NCBI GenBank assembly: GCA_936450465.1
Contig: OW388290.1
Span: 27,393,457 to 27,457,456 of the forward strand
DNA length: 64,000 nucleotides
Source of the DNA: Gibbula magus
Taxonomy: Eukaryota; Mollusca; Gastropoda; Trochida; Trochidae
Reading direction: 5' to 3'
Made by a program: the position numbers and the translations under genes. Under the pieces are notes generated by a model. It searched no databases. It saw only the letters and a list, made by a program, of their open reading frames with translations, and was not told the DNA's origin. Below are positions 10,792 to 21,961 of the stretch, piece by piece; the first letter of the stretch is position 1, and each line of letters starts with the position of its first letter.

Positions 10792-13410
10792 CTTAAAGGA
10801 GGACTATGCGGGATAATGAGCCCGCTGATGGCGAACGTGTTGCGTGCTGGTGACATGGTCACGTGACTCGGACTGGGCGCAGACCCAGCGATGTGGTCAT
10901 GTTTTTGACAGGGGATTCCCCCTTTTCACAGGCGATCGTTGATTGGCTGTTTCATTCTCGTTCTTGTTTTGGACCCCGCCATCGCTCACTACAACGATTT
11001 CATGGTCCATGACCAGGTTCGAGACAACACAGCCTACAGACAGCAATCCCACAGACGATTTAATTGTGTTGCAGAGGTTTGGACGTCTTGGACAGACGAT
11101 TTTACTGGAAATCCGGGATCGATTCCTTGATCCCCAAGGGCACTACACTGGGTTTATCGGACTTTAGATGTGTAGATGTTTGGGGGGAAAACGATAACAA
11201 TAAAAAAAATGCTAACATGTATTACTATTAATTCATTTGGTATTCTTCATAAAGCAAAACTATTTTCGTAAGGAATGACAGATATTTAATTTAAGAAACC
11301 ATTGTAGTAAAATATATGTAAAAGATGTATTTTAACTCATAAAACATGTTAAACAAGTTTTGTAGGTAACAACAAAAAAAAAACCAGCATTTTTCATGTC
11401 ACTCAGTCACATGTCACATCATACATACTGGACAAAACAGTGGCATTTTGAAATTATTCCATAGTGATATATTTATTGATAGTGATGTTTTAATCCTGAA
11501 ATATATAAACTCCAACTTGGACATATAAATATACTCTGTCAATGTCAATAAATATACAAATTTGTTTTGACATAGATTATCCCGACAATGTTGAATACAT
11601 GTTTTATAAATGTATTGCTAAACAGTCATTGAATTGTTAATACTGTTCACATAAACCTTCTTATAACAAATTAAATGTACAATATATTGACATGCAAGTC
11701 GTGTGTCATTTATCTAGTCAGTAGTGTATACAACGTGCAGAGAAACTTTGCAATCGACAAATTGTCTAGCCAGACTGGAGACAATTGCAATGCGATTTGG
11801 CAATAGAAAGCTTACATATAGTGCTTTGAAGTTTCATCCCCAGGGTTCTACTTGAATCTATGTACAAATAACAGTGTTCAATACACATTGTCTGTTATGT
11901 CAGCAGCATTTCCTGTATATTAGCGGTTGTCGTCTCCACTGACACTACCAAATACCACAATTATGTAACGTCGCAGATTGTGATCACATCATTACACGGA
12001 GCCAGATACCTTTCAATTAGCATTCAATTAGCATTGCTATGTCCCTGTAATGAAGTCTTTTGGTGATATTTTCATTTCTACCACATTTTAAATATTTGAT
12101 TTTTTATAAGTTACGCATAGGGCAAACTGAAAGAAGTCACCAGCTGTAGAAGTCGCCCGCACTTCGGAGACTTTTCACTTCCAGCTGACGCTATAATATC
12201 TGCAATAAATGCAAACTGTTTGTTTCCAAATGTTCCTTTTTAATATGTTTTATTTGTATTTTATTTTTATGAATTATTGATAGTTTGATATATTTTTGTT
12301 TTATCAAAACTAGCAATTGCGTGAGGTTCAATTAACGGTTTCATGAAATAATTTGGACACTATTACATTTTCTTTGTAACCACTTGTAAAGTTTTAAATG
12401 GCCGCGGAAAAAATATGGAAATATGTAGAAATATTACATTATCACATATGACAACAACATTAAGTTAATTAATTAACAGTTTAGCGCTCACATCGTTTAT
12501 GCAGCAGCATACCTGCGAAAATGATTGCGACATCATTTATTCTAACAAAGTTTGCGGCAGTTGCTGAATTGATCTCAATAAATGACAAATTACTTCAAGC
12601 AGTTTAACTAGGGATAATGTATTGTTCCTGGACTATTATCCATGTGTTTAAGGATATAAAGAATCAGTTTGGTAAATAGTTTTAACCACTGACGCATGCC
12701 AGAACATTTGGGTTGTAGGGTCTGAAGGAAGGTCAATCTTGTCCGAACTGATATACGCAACTTTAACCGTTTTTATTTTCGGTTAATCTAAAGCAATTCT
12801 GAAATATCTATGTAAAATCGAGTAAAATACTTTCTATCCAATATTTTGATTTGCTGAAATTGACATTTTAAAGATTATTATACAGTCTTTCATAATATTT
12901 GAATCGGATCAGTGTCCAAGCTTCGGTCAGTTTGCGCTACTCTAACCTTTTATGTCTGAAACCTCTTATGAGTGAAATAGGTTTAATGTAGTTAAATATC
13001 AGATAACCGAACCAATTTGATATAATTCTTTTATTTTGCGATACACATATGAGTTTGATATCAATAATAGAAAAGGGAAATGGTCTGCATTGTAATAAAT
13101 ATAAGCTCATATCAGTATATCACTATATCAACATTGGAACTTGGTTCATTATGGGCTAATTATTATTATTATGAACACAACGCAAAAAGGTAAATAACGC
13201 TATTATTACGAGCTCGAATTATAGACACTCCGTTTCACCGTTGAGTAAAGCGAGAGAGGGGTCAGACGCGAGAAGATTAGGAGCGCGTAGGATTGCGCAG
13301 ACAAAACTACGCTGAGTAGAGAGAACGCTAATTGAGATTTCCGGCTCGGCACGTTGTGGTGGTAATTACTCGTGGATCGTTTTAATTATCCCGCATAGAC
13401 CTCCTTTAAG
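10792..13410. mobile_element. 2.6-kb TIR element with TTAA ends
   Basis: Bases 10792-10817 and 13385-13410 are 26-base inverted repeats with one mismatch. They contain TTAA, then AGGAGGACTATGCGGGA on the left and the complement on the right. TTAA sits at 10793-10796 and 13406-13409, as expected for a TTAA target duplication. The interior (10818-13384) has no transposase-like frame; the overlapping 63- and 74-aa frames at 10939-11167 are unconvincing. It is best read as a non-autonomous element, though two MITE ends flanking unrelated DNA cannot be excluded. Confidence 0.6.
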
Positions 13411-13429
13411 TTAAAATTTCACACTTGAC

Positions 13430-13500
13430 ATGATGGGATTCGAACGTGCATCCCTTCGCTCCTTAAACTGGACGATCTACCACGGAGCCACAAAGGACCT
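13430..13500 (-). repeat. tRNA-like relic
   Basis: The minus strand shows an A-box-like TGGCTCCGTGGTAG and, about 45 bases on, a B-box-like GTTCGAATCC. The same arrangement occurs on the minus strand at 27050-27112 and, more decayed, near 28150. The stems do not fold into a convincing functional tRNA, so I treat it as a SINE head or tRNA pseudogene. Confidence 0.45.
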
Positions 13501-13695
13501 GGCAATGAAACGTTTAACAACTCTATCTAAAGGCACGTTTCCTTAACCTCAATGTTACGATAGAAGGGAGACATGTACTTTGTAGAGTGTTAGATTCACG
13601 AGCTTTTCGCGATACTTTTTTTGTTCACGGCTTGGCTATGTCATTTCATAGGAAATATGTTTCAGGATTAATAACCGATTTTTATGATAGATTTA

Positions 13696-13841
13696 GAGAA
13701 TAACCAACGAGGTACGAGTGATTGCGAGGAATATCCACGAGTCTATATAATGTTCAGCCACGAGCTTTAGCGAGTGGCTCTGAACATTATTTAGACGAGT
13801 GGATATTTCGCGTAATCACTCGTACCGAGTTGGTTATTCTA
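13696..13841. repeat. Long imperfect palindrome
   Basis: Left arm agaataaccaacgaggtacg... and right arm ...cgtaccgagttggttattct are reverse complements over ~65 bases each. They include ataatgttcagccac / gtggctctgaacattat around a tiny centre (gagctttagc). The whole stretch would form one long hairpin. Confidence 0.85.
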
Positions 13842-14105
13842 TATATTACCCATTATGCAATTAAATTGACCAAATTACGCTTGGTTATTACATTTTCATG
13901 TTGGGCGGCCGCTGTGAAGGACCCGTCGCCACAGTAACATTGTGACGTCATAAGATAATTCGTCGCGTCAGACCATTGTTTCATGACGTCATAGTCATTC
14001 TGTCTACGGATAACCGACCAATCAACGTTGAGAATCACTTGAAAGCACATGTGCAAATATAAAAAAAATAATCACCCGTGTCTCCTCACCCGTATGGGTA
14101 ATATA
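13841..14105. mobile_element. Small inverted-end element
   Basis: tatattacccat at 13841-13852 faces atgggtaatata at 14094-14105, enclosing ~240 bp rich in TGACGTCA-type words. It is probably a MITE, placed between two hairpins. No coding frame is present. Confidence 0.45.
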
Positions 14106-14240
14106 TAACACTCTCCCTCGGTTTTGGTTGAAAATATGTAAAACATGAGGGTGAGGGAACACCCGCAGCCGAAGACCCAAGGGTTCTCCCGACCGCGAAT
14201 GTTTACATTTTCAACCAAAACTTCGGGATAGTGTTATATC
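14102..14240. repeat. Second long hairpin
   Basis: Arms atataacactctccc, ggttttggttgaaaat and their complements (attttcaaccaaaac, atagtgttatat) pair over ~40 bases each, around a GC-richer centre. It abuts the preceding inverted-end element, so 13.7-14.24 kb is a stack of fold-back DNA. Confidence 0.8.
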
Positions 14241-14329
14241 CTTTACACAACACACTTACGGCGAGCCGTGGTGTCTCAAATACAATAACACATTAACATT
14301 TTTACAGAAGTTAGTATTAAAAATTAACG

Positions 14330-14626
14330 CAATGATTACAATGTCTGACACCGAACATGGTGCTTTATGCAAAAATGTGTTACAAAAACAGTCTCATGAA
14401 TATTACATAACACTGTTCTTATTAGGTCAATGTGATATTTGCAATTCGTATTCACTCCAGCAACTCCCAGTGAAGCATGGTAGTTATATAGGTGATAAAG
14501 TGGAAGGAACGGTCCCGTGTGTGTGATTATAGTGTGAGATAGAGTGATTTAATTATAACTTGGGACCACACATGTCCATACATGTGTTGCTCTGTCATTA
14601 GGATATCCTATTGGTAATGGATGCAA
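14330..14626. repeat. Segmental duplication, right part (pairs with 26570-26825)
   Basis: Blocks such as ttacaaaaacagtctcatgaat, actgttcttattaggtcaa, gtgatttaat and catacatgtgttgctctgtc recur in order at 26596-26810. Paralogy resumes beyond the SINE fragment: ccatttaaatagtttgtcat at 14949 matches 29274. Confidence 0.7.
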
Positions 14627-14701
14627 GGTAAGGTAAGGTGAGTTGGGGTTTAACGCCGCTTTCAAGAGTATTATGGCAGGGAGAGAGCCCGCAACGCCAT
14701 G
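14627..14701 (-). mobile_element. SINE 3' fragment
   Basis: The reverse complement of the SINE 3' end: a (CACCTTA)-like tail, then gggtttaacgccgctttcaag and gggagagagcccgcaacgcc. Head and body are missing, and an internal piece (the 'cttatat' block) is deleted. Confidence 0.8.
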
Positions 14702-16146
14702 TCCATATGTTTGTCATTGAACCAAAAAATGTTGCATGAAAGCATAACACATAGCTATTGAAATAGTATTCATTGATACTAAAATGTGTAAACATGTAGA
14801 GAAATCCAATGATTCAATTCAAATTATTAAGATATCAAAACACATATCAAAAATATGTTTTAAAATAAATTCAAATCACATCAAGAAATGTAGTAGGAAT
14901 TTATCAGTAATACTCACTGTAAATAACACCAATTTCAAAACCACGTCCATTTAAATAGTTTGTCATCACAGAGTGCATCACGAATGTACTGAAAATAGAA
15001 CTGTCAGTCTTTACAAAACGGCGAGAGGAAATAATGCCATTCCGCTCAACATCAGTGATAGTATTTAATGAAAACTTCAACGTGTCAACTAATTAACCTT
15101 GACCATACTATACGTCCTGGGATAGTTGACCAATGTCTGGTTTATCAATTTAGATATATATTGATAATATCAAAATATATTAATGAAAATGAAATTATAA
15201 GTCTATAAGTCTATTTGACAGTTTACAAACATAATTGTGCTTTCATACATGTGTATGGTTTGAAATATAACATTTGAATACACTATCATCTTGAAATTGT
15301 GTCAGAATAATAATGTTCGATATCTAACTATGGATGGCATATATATTAGGATAAAGTTGATTTAAACAAGCCTTAAGCTTGTTCCTTTATTACTAATGAC
15401 AACAATGCTATGTTTTGTTAATGGAACTTGGGAAAGTATCATTAAGCGTTTATTTATGAGGATAGCATCACCATTTATGAAATCACAAGATCGTTAGAAA
15501 GATACACATGGGACCAACATAGCTTATGCTTTTGCGGGATATTAACTTTTTCAATACATTGCAAAGAATGAACGACGCAGATATCAATGTCCAATCATGG
15601 AGAATAAAGCATGCACATAGGAGTCATGTTCTGCATAATGTGTATGGTTGAAATAACGACCGCAGACCGAGGGAATATCTGTGTTACTATCAGTAATCAG
15701 TTACCATCAGTTGCTGTTATTGTTTTTGTTACACATTTAGATGACAATGAAACGTGAAAGAAAGATGTCACATAATTCAGGTTACAAAAGAGAACAAAGC
15801 ACACATATTATAATTAGTGGGACAGTGGTATGCAACTGGGACAACACCGTTCTTTTTATATATCTGGCAAATGTAACATTACCAAGAAGAATATTGGTCA
15901 TTGAACAAATTGTCTGCAACGATAACCTACTTTGAAACGATAAGTTATAGACCACACTAGTATTGTATCCTTGAGAATAGGTGGATGGAATATCTGATTA
16001 TGGTCATACGCCTTAACCAGATTTCTAAATATCTTGGACTGTTCACGGTGACATTTACTTAATCATGTTTCATAGTCCATCCTGAATGACATGTATAGAG
16101 ATGGAAATATGTGGGGAATCGGTTCAAAATCAACAAGTGACTGAAT
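14702..16146. other. Gene-free stretch
   Basis: AT-rich. Up to ~15000 it keeps paralogy with 29050-29320. The 64-aa frame at 15741-15935 has no domain. Nothing else is recognised. Confidence 0.3.
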
Positions 16147-16202
16147 GAGTGAATTATTGTTAAACCCCGGTTGGGCTGTATTGCGGCCATTAACGGCAAA
16201 AT
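16147..16202 (-). mobile_element. Tail-only LINE fragment
   Basis: The reverse complement of the I-group LINE terminus: attattgttaaaccc, then a diverged ttgcggccattaacggc. Only about 55 bases are present. Confidence 0.55.
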
Positions 16203-17433
16203 AAAATCAATACGGGTTTGAAGAAAAAATACATTGTACACTTACTCTATGTACCTTAATTCAGTTGCATTTGGATAAACATTATATTAGTGTAGAATAC
16301 ATACACACAAACAAGCGCGTCATTTTTAATGATAAAATGCAAGCCTGGTGGTAAAGAAAACCCCAACAAATCTATGATTCGGTCGTGGCAAATAGGTGAG
16401 GTGAGCTCCGACCCGGAAGCGCTGCTACCTCAATGTACTCTATATCTCCACATGCTTCACAGTTTGCCCCAAAGGTCGGTTCTACCTAAATGGCAACTAA
16501 TGGACAGAGGAAATCGGAATGACGGTCCAACAGTCCTATTTCCTGCGCAGAAATGTGTCAAACGCTGTGTTGTTTCAGAGGTTCATGCTTAATTAACCCA
16601 TTGCTTTAAAGGTTATGATTATTAGGCCCAATAACCAACATCAGTGTATTAAAAGGTTTATGACACCATCATGATATATGCCATTTCAATCCGGAGTTAT
16701 ATCACTGATTGATTTAATTAAATTCTGTGTAATACAACAATTGTACTAATTCGTATTCAAACAAAAACCCTTAGGTGTAGGCAAGTTGGAATCTTAATCC
16801 CCAAATGACAATAACATATTTTGAAAGATCTATATTAATATTATGTATTTAACTGATCAATTGAGCAAGAAATTAGCATATTATATATTATGGTAAGCTG
16901 TTATCCAAAGACATAGTAAGACTGGCTGACACACGGAATTAAAAACGATAAATGTATCAATTTTTAGTTCAATATTTGATTTTGTAGATTACATTACGGG
17001 AAGCACTAACGATGCTAATATCAAGATAACGTACATACTGAACAGTTTGTCTGTCTATAATCTACTTCTATAGTCGTGATGACTAGGGTCACTGTTTTGC
17101 ATCGAACCCTTGAGGATGTTAATGATAACTTTCTTCGACACGAAGCCTCCAATCTATAATGTTTTTGACATTTAACATGATCACTTTTCACTTGACAAAT
17201 TAATGACTAATGTTCTTACTCAATACATGTTTATATGTTGCCATACTATATGTTTGATTTATGTCTGATTACTCTCAAGAGTTGATGCTATCGTTTATTC
17301 AAGTAGATTACATTTCACAGTTTCAGCGCACATTTAGGTGTAATCTAGTGATCTGAAGTCTAACCAATGATACATCCATTTTCATAAACAGTGTTGTTTC
17401 GACAGGCATGATTGTCGTGTATAATTCGTTTCG
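16203..17433. other. Gene-free stretch
   Basis: A locally less AT-rich patch at 16340-16600 holds an 87-aa frame without recognisable motif. The rest is AT-rich and featureless. Confidence 0.25.
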
Positions 17434-17467
17434 TGAGTTGGAGTAACACTGCTTTCAAGAGTAAGAG
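17434..17467 (-). mobile_element. Tiny SINE relic
   Basis: gtgagttggagtaacactgctttcaagag resembles the reverse complement of the SINE terminus (cttgaaagcggcgttaaaccccaactcac). Too short to be sure. Confidence 0.35.
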
Positions 17468-18089
17468 ATTACATAACGAGTGAGTGTTGAATATCGAAAA
17501 TATTCCAACGAGATATTACACGAAATTATTGTATACCTTACAAACACGATAATCCTTATTTGTGTATCATGGCATGTTTATATTGAATGTGGACACTTTG
17601 GCCCACATTTACTCTCTCGGATGAGGATGAGTGAGACGCGAGTCTCCAAAGGTAAATCATGCAATTCAGTAATATCACGCTTTGCACGTGCAGTTTCGTG
17701 TTCTCCCAACAATGAGACAGGTCATCTCCATCACACATACTGAAATCGATAATAATGGAGACACGATCGCGAGCAATGAAGGCAATAAAACATGTGGTTG
17801 TTACATCGATGAAGGGTCTCTGGTCAAATGCATCTGTAAACAATAAAAGTATCTAAAAAATTAGATGAGCGTTTGCGGGACACCACAAAAGCAGAGCAGC
17901 CCCGAAACTTTGGGTCACGCCTTTCCCTGTTCCGCCTTCTCGTCAGCATCAATAAAATGGGATTTTTTCAAAACAAATTTTGATTCTTTATTTTTCATTA
18001 TTCGAGTAATTACTAACAAGTTGAATCATCAATGGGGTCACTTTTCATAAAATTTGTTCTTCAAAACTACTTCTGATTTCATATTTGGA
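17468..18089. other. Gene-free stretch
   Basis: The overlapping frames at 17480-17743 (+) and 17556-17843 (-) have no recognisable domain. No splice context was seen. Confidence 0.25.
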
Positions 18090-18854
18090 TCAAAGGATAA
18101 ACGTGGCTTTAACCAATATCTCATGACCTTGAACTTTGACCTTCAAGGTCACACCATCAATGATCACTTTTCATTGTGCAAAACAATCATGCAATGCCTC
18201 AAACTCTTCATAGTTAAAATAAGGCATATTCACAAAAGCATGCTTCAGTTGTGAACTTGACCTTTGACAGATTTAGCGAAAACCTTTTGAAATCTTGGTC
18301 TTTCTCCATAGTTGATATTTGGTATATAAGAGTCCGAGAGCACAACAAATGTTTGAAGTTATCGTGTTTACAAAGGATTGTTGTAGAGATTTCAGAACTC
18401 ATCACCTTGACCTTAAGAAAGAAGTTATGTATACGAGGTGTCAACACCTTCTTGGAAAAAGGTTATTTAGTGATTTCAGAACTGGTGACCTTTACCGTTA
18501 AAATTCAAGGTCATATATGAGTGATCACTTTTCATTGTATATAACAATCAAAGTGTAAGTCATGCCCTCGATGTGACCTTGACCTTTGACGGATTTTTAG
18601 CGAAAACCTTTTCAAATCTTTGTCTTTCTCCATAGTTGATATGTATACACCAAATAAGAGCCTGTTAGCACAAATATATTTCAAGTTATCGTGTTAACAA
18701 GGATTTTTTTTTAGCGATTTCAAAAGTGGGACCTTGAATGTGAACATGTCAAAATAATTTTCCAGGGGTTTAAGTAAGAAGTTATGTATATGAGTTCACA
18801 AAACCTTCTAGGAAATAAGTTATAGCTATTACAAAACGCGGCGGCGGCGGCGAC
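18090..18854. repeat. Two-unit tandem repeat with TGACCT motifs
   Basis: Two ~370-bp units share, in order, ggtcac/ggtcatat, gatcacttttcattgt, aacaatca, ttgacctttgac, ttagcgaaaacctttt, aaatctt-gtctttctccatagttgat and tatcgtgtt. The first runs from ~18115 and the second from ~18500. Both contain tandem TGACCT/AGGTCA words. The array ends in a (GCG)n run at 18840-18854. Overlapping 60-89-aa frames are by-products. Confidence 0.7.
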
Positions 18855-19111
18855 TGCGCAAAAACTAAATAGTTACTAAAATGCTCAATAGTAATTCAAG
18901 GTAAAACATGTTATTCTATTCAATTAAGTCGACAACATAACGCCTATACCTCGCGAATGAATCTGTGCAGGCGTGAGAGTGTAATATAGTAGCCTTTTCC
19001 TAGCAGCCCGATTCACCTTCGCAACCGGGATGTCGTTCATTATGCTCTATTTCTCCCTGTCAAACACAATAGTTACACCGGGACAGATTATTGCTAATTC
19101 CTTGCAAATCA

Positions 19112-19166
19112 AATTTTTCGCCGCTATGTGATATTACCCATTCTGAGTTAAATAATAACTCACTCA
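19112..19166 (+). mobile_element. Tail-only LINE fragment
   Basis: ttcgccgctatgtgatatt...gttaaataataactcactcact matches the last ~55 bases of the I-group LINE and nothing upstream of it. Confidence 0.65.
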
Positions 19167-19355
19167 CTTATCGCTATTGTACAAAAACAACTTCAGCAGG
19201 CAAGTATTGTGAAGTTATTGATAACATTTGATGCCACTATATTTTGGAAACAAATATACATGAAGAGGATTTATTTATAATTTCAATGCTATGTCACTAA
19301 AAATACTCTCAAAATACAACACTGACTGTTAGTTCTGCTGTCAGGAATCAAATAA

Positions 19356-19490
19356 CGCTCGCAGGTTTCTCCGCAATGCATAGCAACATGGTGTTGCGGG
19401 CTTTACCCCTGCCATTATACCAGCAGCCGTGATGTAAGTGAAATACCCTTGAAAGCGGCGTTAAACCCCAACTCACCTCACCTCTAGTAG
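19356..19490 (+). mobile_element. 5'-truncated SINE (CACCT tail)
   Basis: Starts at cgctcgcaggtttctccgc and runs through gtgttgcgggcttta, accagcagccgtgatg and cttgaaagcggcgttaaacc to aactcacctcacctc. The tRNA head and first half of the body are absent. Confidence 0.85.
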
Positions 19491-19667
19491 ATTAGATACT
19501 TACAACGTCGTTAATATCATTGCACATGATACGAAACGTGAGCTTTCAATTTTGTCTTTCTACATTTTGATAACTGATACATTTTAACATACATCGATAC
19601 GGAGCTAATTCGTGACCACGACCCATATTTTCGAAGCTCTCTTAGTGCTATGATAGCCGTACACCGG

Positions 19668-19862
19668 GGATGTAGTAGCTCAGTTGGTAGAGTGTCCGCT
19701 CATCAAACGGAAGCCCGGGGATCGATTCCTCATCAAACGTTAAAGACGTTAAAAATCGGAGTTGTTGCTTCCTTGCTTGACACTCAGCATTGTAAGGACA
19801 GAACAACGCTTTAACTGGCGCTGCCGAGTGCAAAATGCACATAAGATTGCGGACAAAAAAGT
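19668..19862 (+). mobile_element. Second tRNA-derived SINE family
   Basis: The head ggggatgtagtagctcagttgg carries an A-box pattern and gcccggggatcgattcc a B-box pattern, so it looks like a duplicated-base tRNA relative unlike the main SINE family. A body of ~110 bp follows and ends in (TAT)n. Only one copy was noticed in the window. The antisense 64-aa frame is a by-product. Confidence 0.6.
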
Positions 19863-20017
19863 ATTATTATTATTTTTATACATATATGTGCCATACATTA
19901 ACATTGGCTAACGACTATCTTAGCACTAAGACGCTTCGAAAATATGGAAAACTTCATGGTGGTTGACTGGGCTGGTTGCCGTCATACAGTTTCAACTGTC
20001 AGACATGAGAACATGGA

Positions 20018-20135
20018 GTATGCTGCCCGCAATTTTCAACACAATGCCTAACAACAATAGTGTTACGGGTTTTATCTTTGCAATAATACTAGCACCCATG
20101 ATATAACTGAAACAATCTAGGAATGGTGAAACATT
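20018..20135 (+). mobile_element. Old SINE fragment
   Basis: Degraded but ordered similarity to the SINE 3' half: gcccgcaattttcaacacaatgcc, gtgttacgggttt, tgcaataatactagca and atgatataactgaaa. Confidence 0.55.
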
Positions 20136-21960
20136 CCTAGTTCGAACTTCGTGATGATTCTTAGATTGCATGGAACATATATACCACATTTTTATAGATG
20201 GTATCCGAATTTCTACAAGATACTATTTAAAATGTATATCATCAGGTTTCTTAACTGATATTAACATCTACATTACGTTTTTGTTTATTTCAGAAGAATA
20301 CTTTTTTGTATAAAGTAATCACAGGGGTCTTTCCTCTTATCTCATTTAGTTTTTCTTTAAACATAAACAATAAACATACCTGCAGTACACTGAATGCTCT
20401 TTTATATTTATAGACTCTCTCATAGTGTGATTTTAAAATATTTTAGGATAATATATTATATGTGAATCATCTACAGTGAACCAGTAAACATGTACGTCTG
20501 TCAGTTAAACACATACTACCTATTATTTAAAGTCACAAAGTTGATGATGATGCCATAATGCTAATGATGTCTATGACGTCAAACTTCGTGAGGTAACAGC
20601 TGAAGAAACAATGACTGTTTGTTGACTGTTTTGAATGATAACGAAATATCAATACTCGTTGATATAAATAAAAATATCCTTGGCAAGCTTCTGAACTTTA
20701 ATCAACTCTTGTTGATATATTTGCTATGAGAAACACACTGGACATTAGATAAGATTCTCGTCACATAATACAGCTGGACTCCATAGATTTGTTCAATATT
20801 AATTTTCGATTTACTGTGGACATCGATGGTAACTATGACGTTAAATAATAATGAATAATCGTTTTGTTGTACAATACTGATTCTTCAAGTATCACGGGAT
20901 TGTCTTCAGCATGATGAAATCGACACGCGGTAGACATGAGGGGTCAAATCATTAAAGGCCGTTCACATCCTCATAGATCTCCCTCGTGTGCAATGATGAC
21001 AAGCTGCACTAGGAAGTGTTATTAGTTCAACAACACTGAACGTCTCACGTGGTTGTCAGAAAGGAAAGATAAGTGTACTTTAGGAGCATATATCGACGTT
21101 TTATTAGGGACCATGGCATGAAACCCTCATTCGATTAGTCTTGAAAACCCACTTTGTTGGTTGTAATGATAAAGAACATTTCGAGGAACGTTAACCTCTC
21201 CTGTTTTTTTAGCCTTAAAGTCATAGTATTATACTGAAACTTCAAAAATATATATTGGCTAGATAAGCTATTAGATTAAGTGATTTGAATGAGGATTTGA
21301 TTATATATATATATATATATTTATTATTATATATTATGTTTTAAGGCTATACCTGTTGGAGGTCAATATCAAAAGTGCTGCTGGAAATAATCGAGGTGAC
21401 AGGTCTTTATCGATATTAACCTACCTTAATCCATAGACAACAAATTAAGATGAAACACATATTGGTATGTTTAGGAAGGCATACGCTGTATAGAATTGAT
21501 GAAAATGCATTTCATGGTTTTTAGCCAAAATGTTTGGTAATTAACTTAAACAATTTTAAAACGTAAAACAAATTAATATATTATCGACATGAATAATCTT
21601 CTTGGAATTGAATTTATTGACGCATCATTACTGTGTGACCTCATATCACAAGTCAAATATCAGGTTTTGACACTCCTATCTGGTCTAGTTAGTATGAACA
21701 TATACATGTTGCAAAAATTCAAATTTAGTTTAATTGGCTTGTGAGGACATGATGTAACACTGTTTCATTTGTGTGCATCACTATGAAATATCAAGTATTT
21801 TGTATGGTGATGTTTATTTTGTTCTTGAGTTTAGTGCAATCGATCTTGGTGATTAAAATGACATAGCTTATCATGTGTTGCTGGGATGGGTAGTATCTTG
21901 CAATATGAATCAATATCGGTCTTTGCGAGCTAAAAACATACTATAGTATATAAATATTAA
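20136..21960. other. Gene-free stretch
   Basis: AT-rich, with a (TA)n run at 21302-21320. No gene, RNA or element recognised. Confidence 0.3.
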
Positions 21961-21961
21961 A

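Noticed and set aside
10939..11167. Small secreted-protein-like ORFs
   Set aside because: Two overlapping frames inside the TIR element with no splice or promoter context.
19648..19842. 64-aa minus-strand ORF with several cysteines
   Set aside because: It is antisense to the second SINE family.
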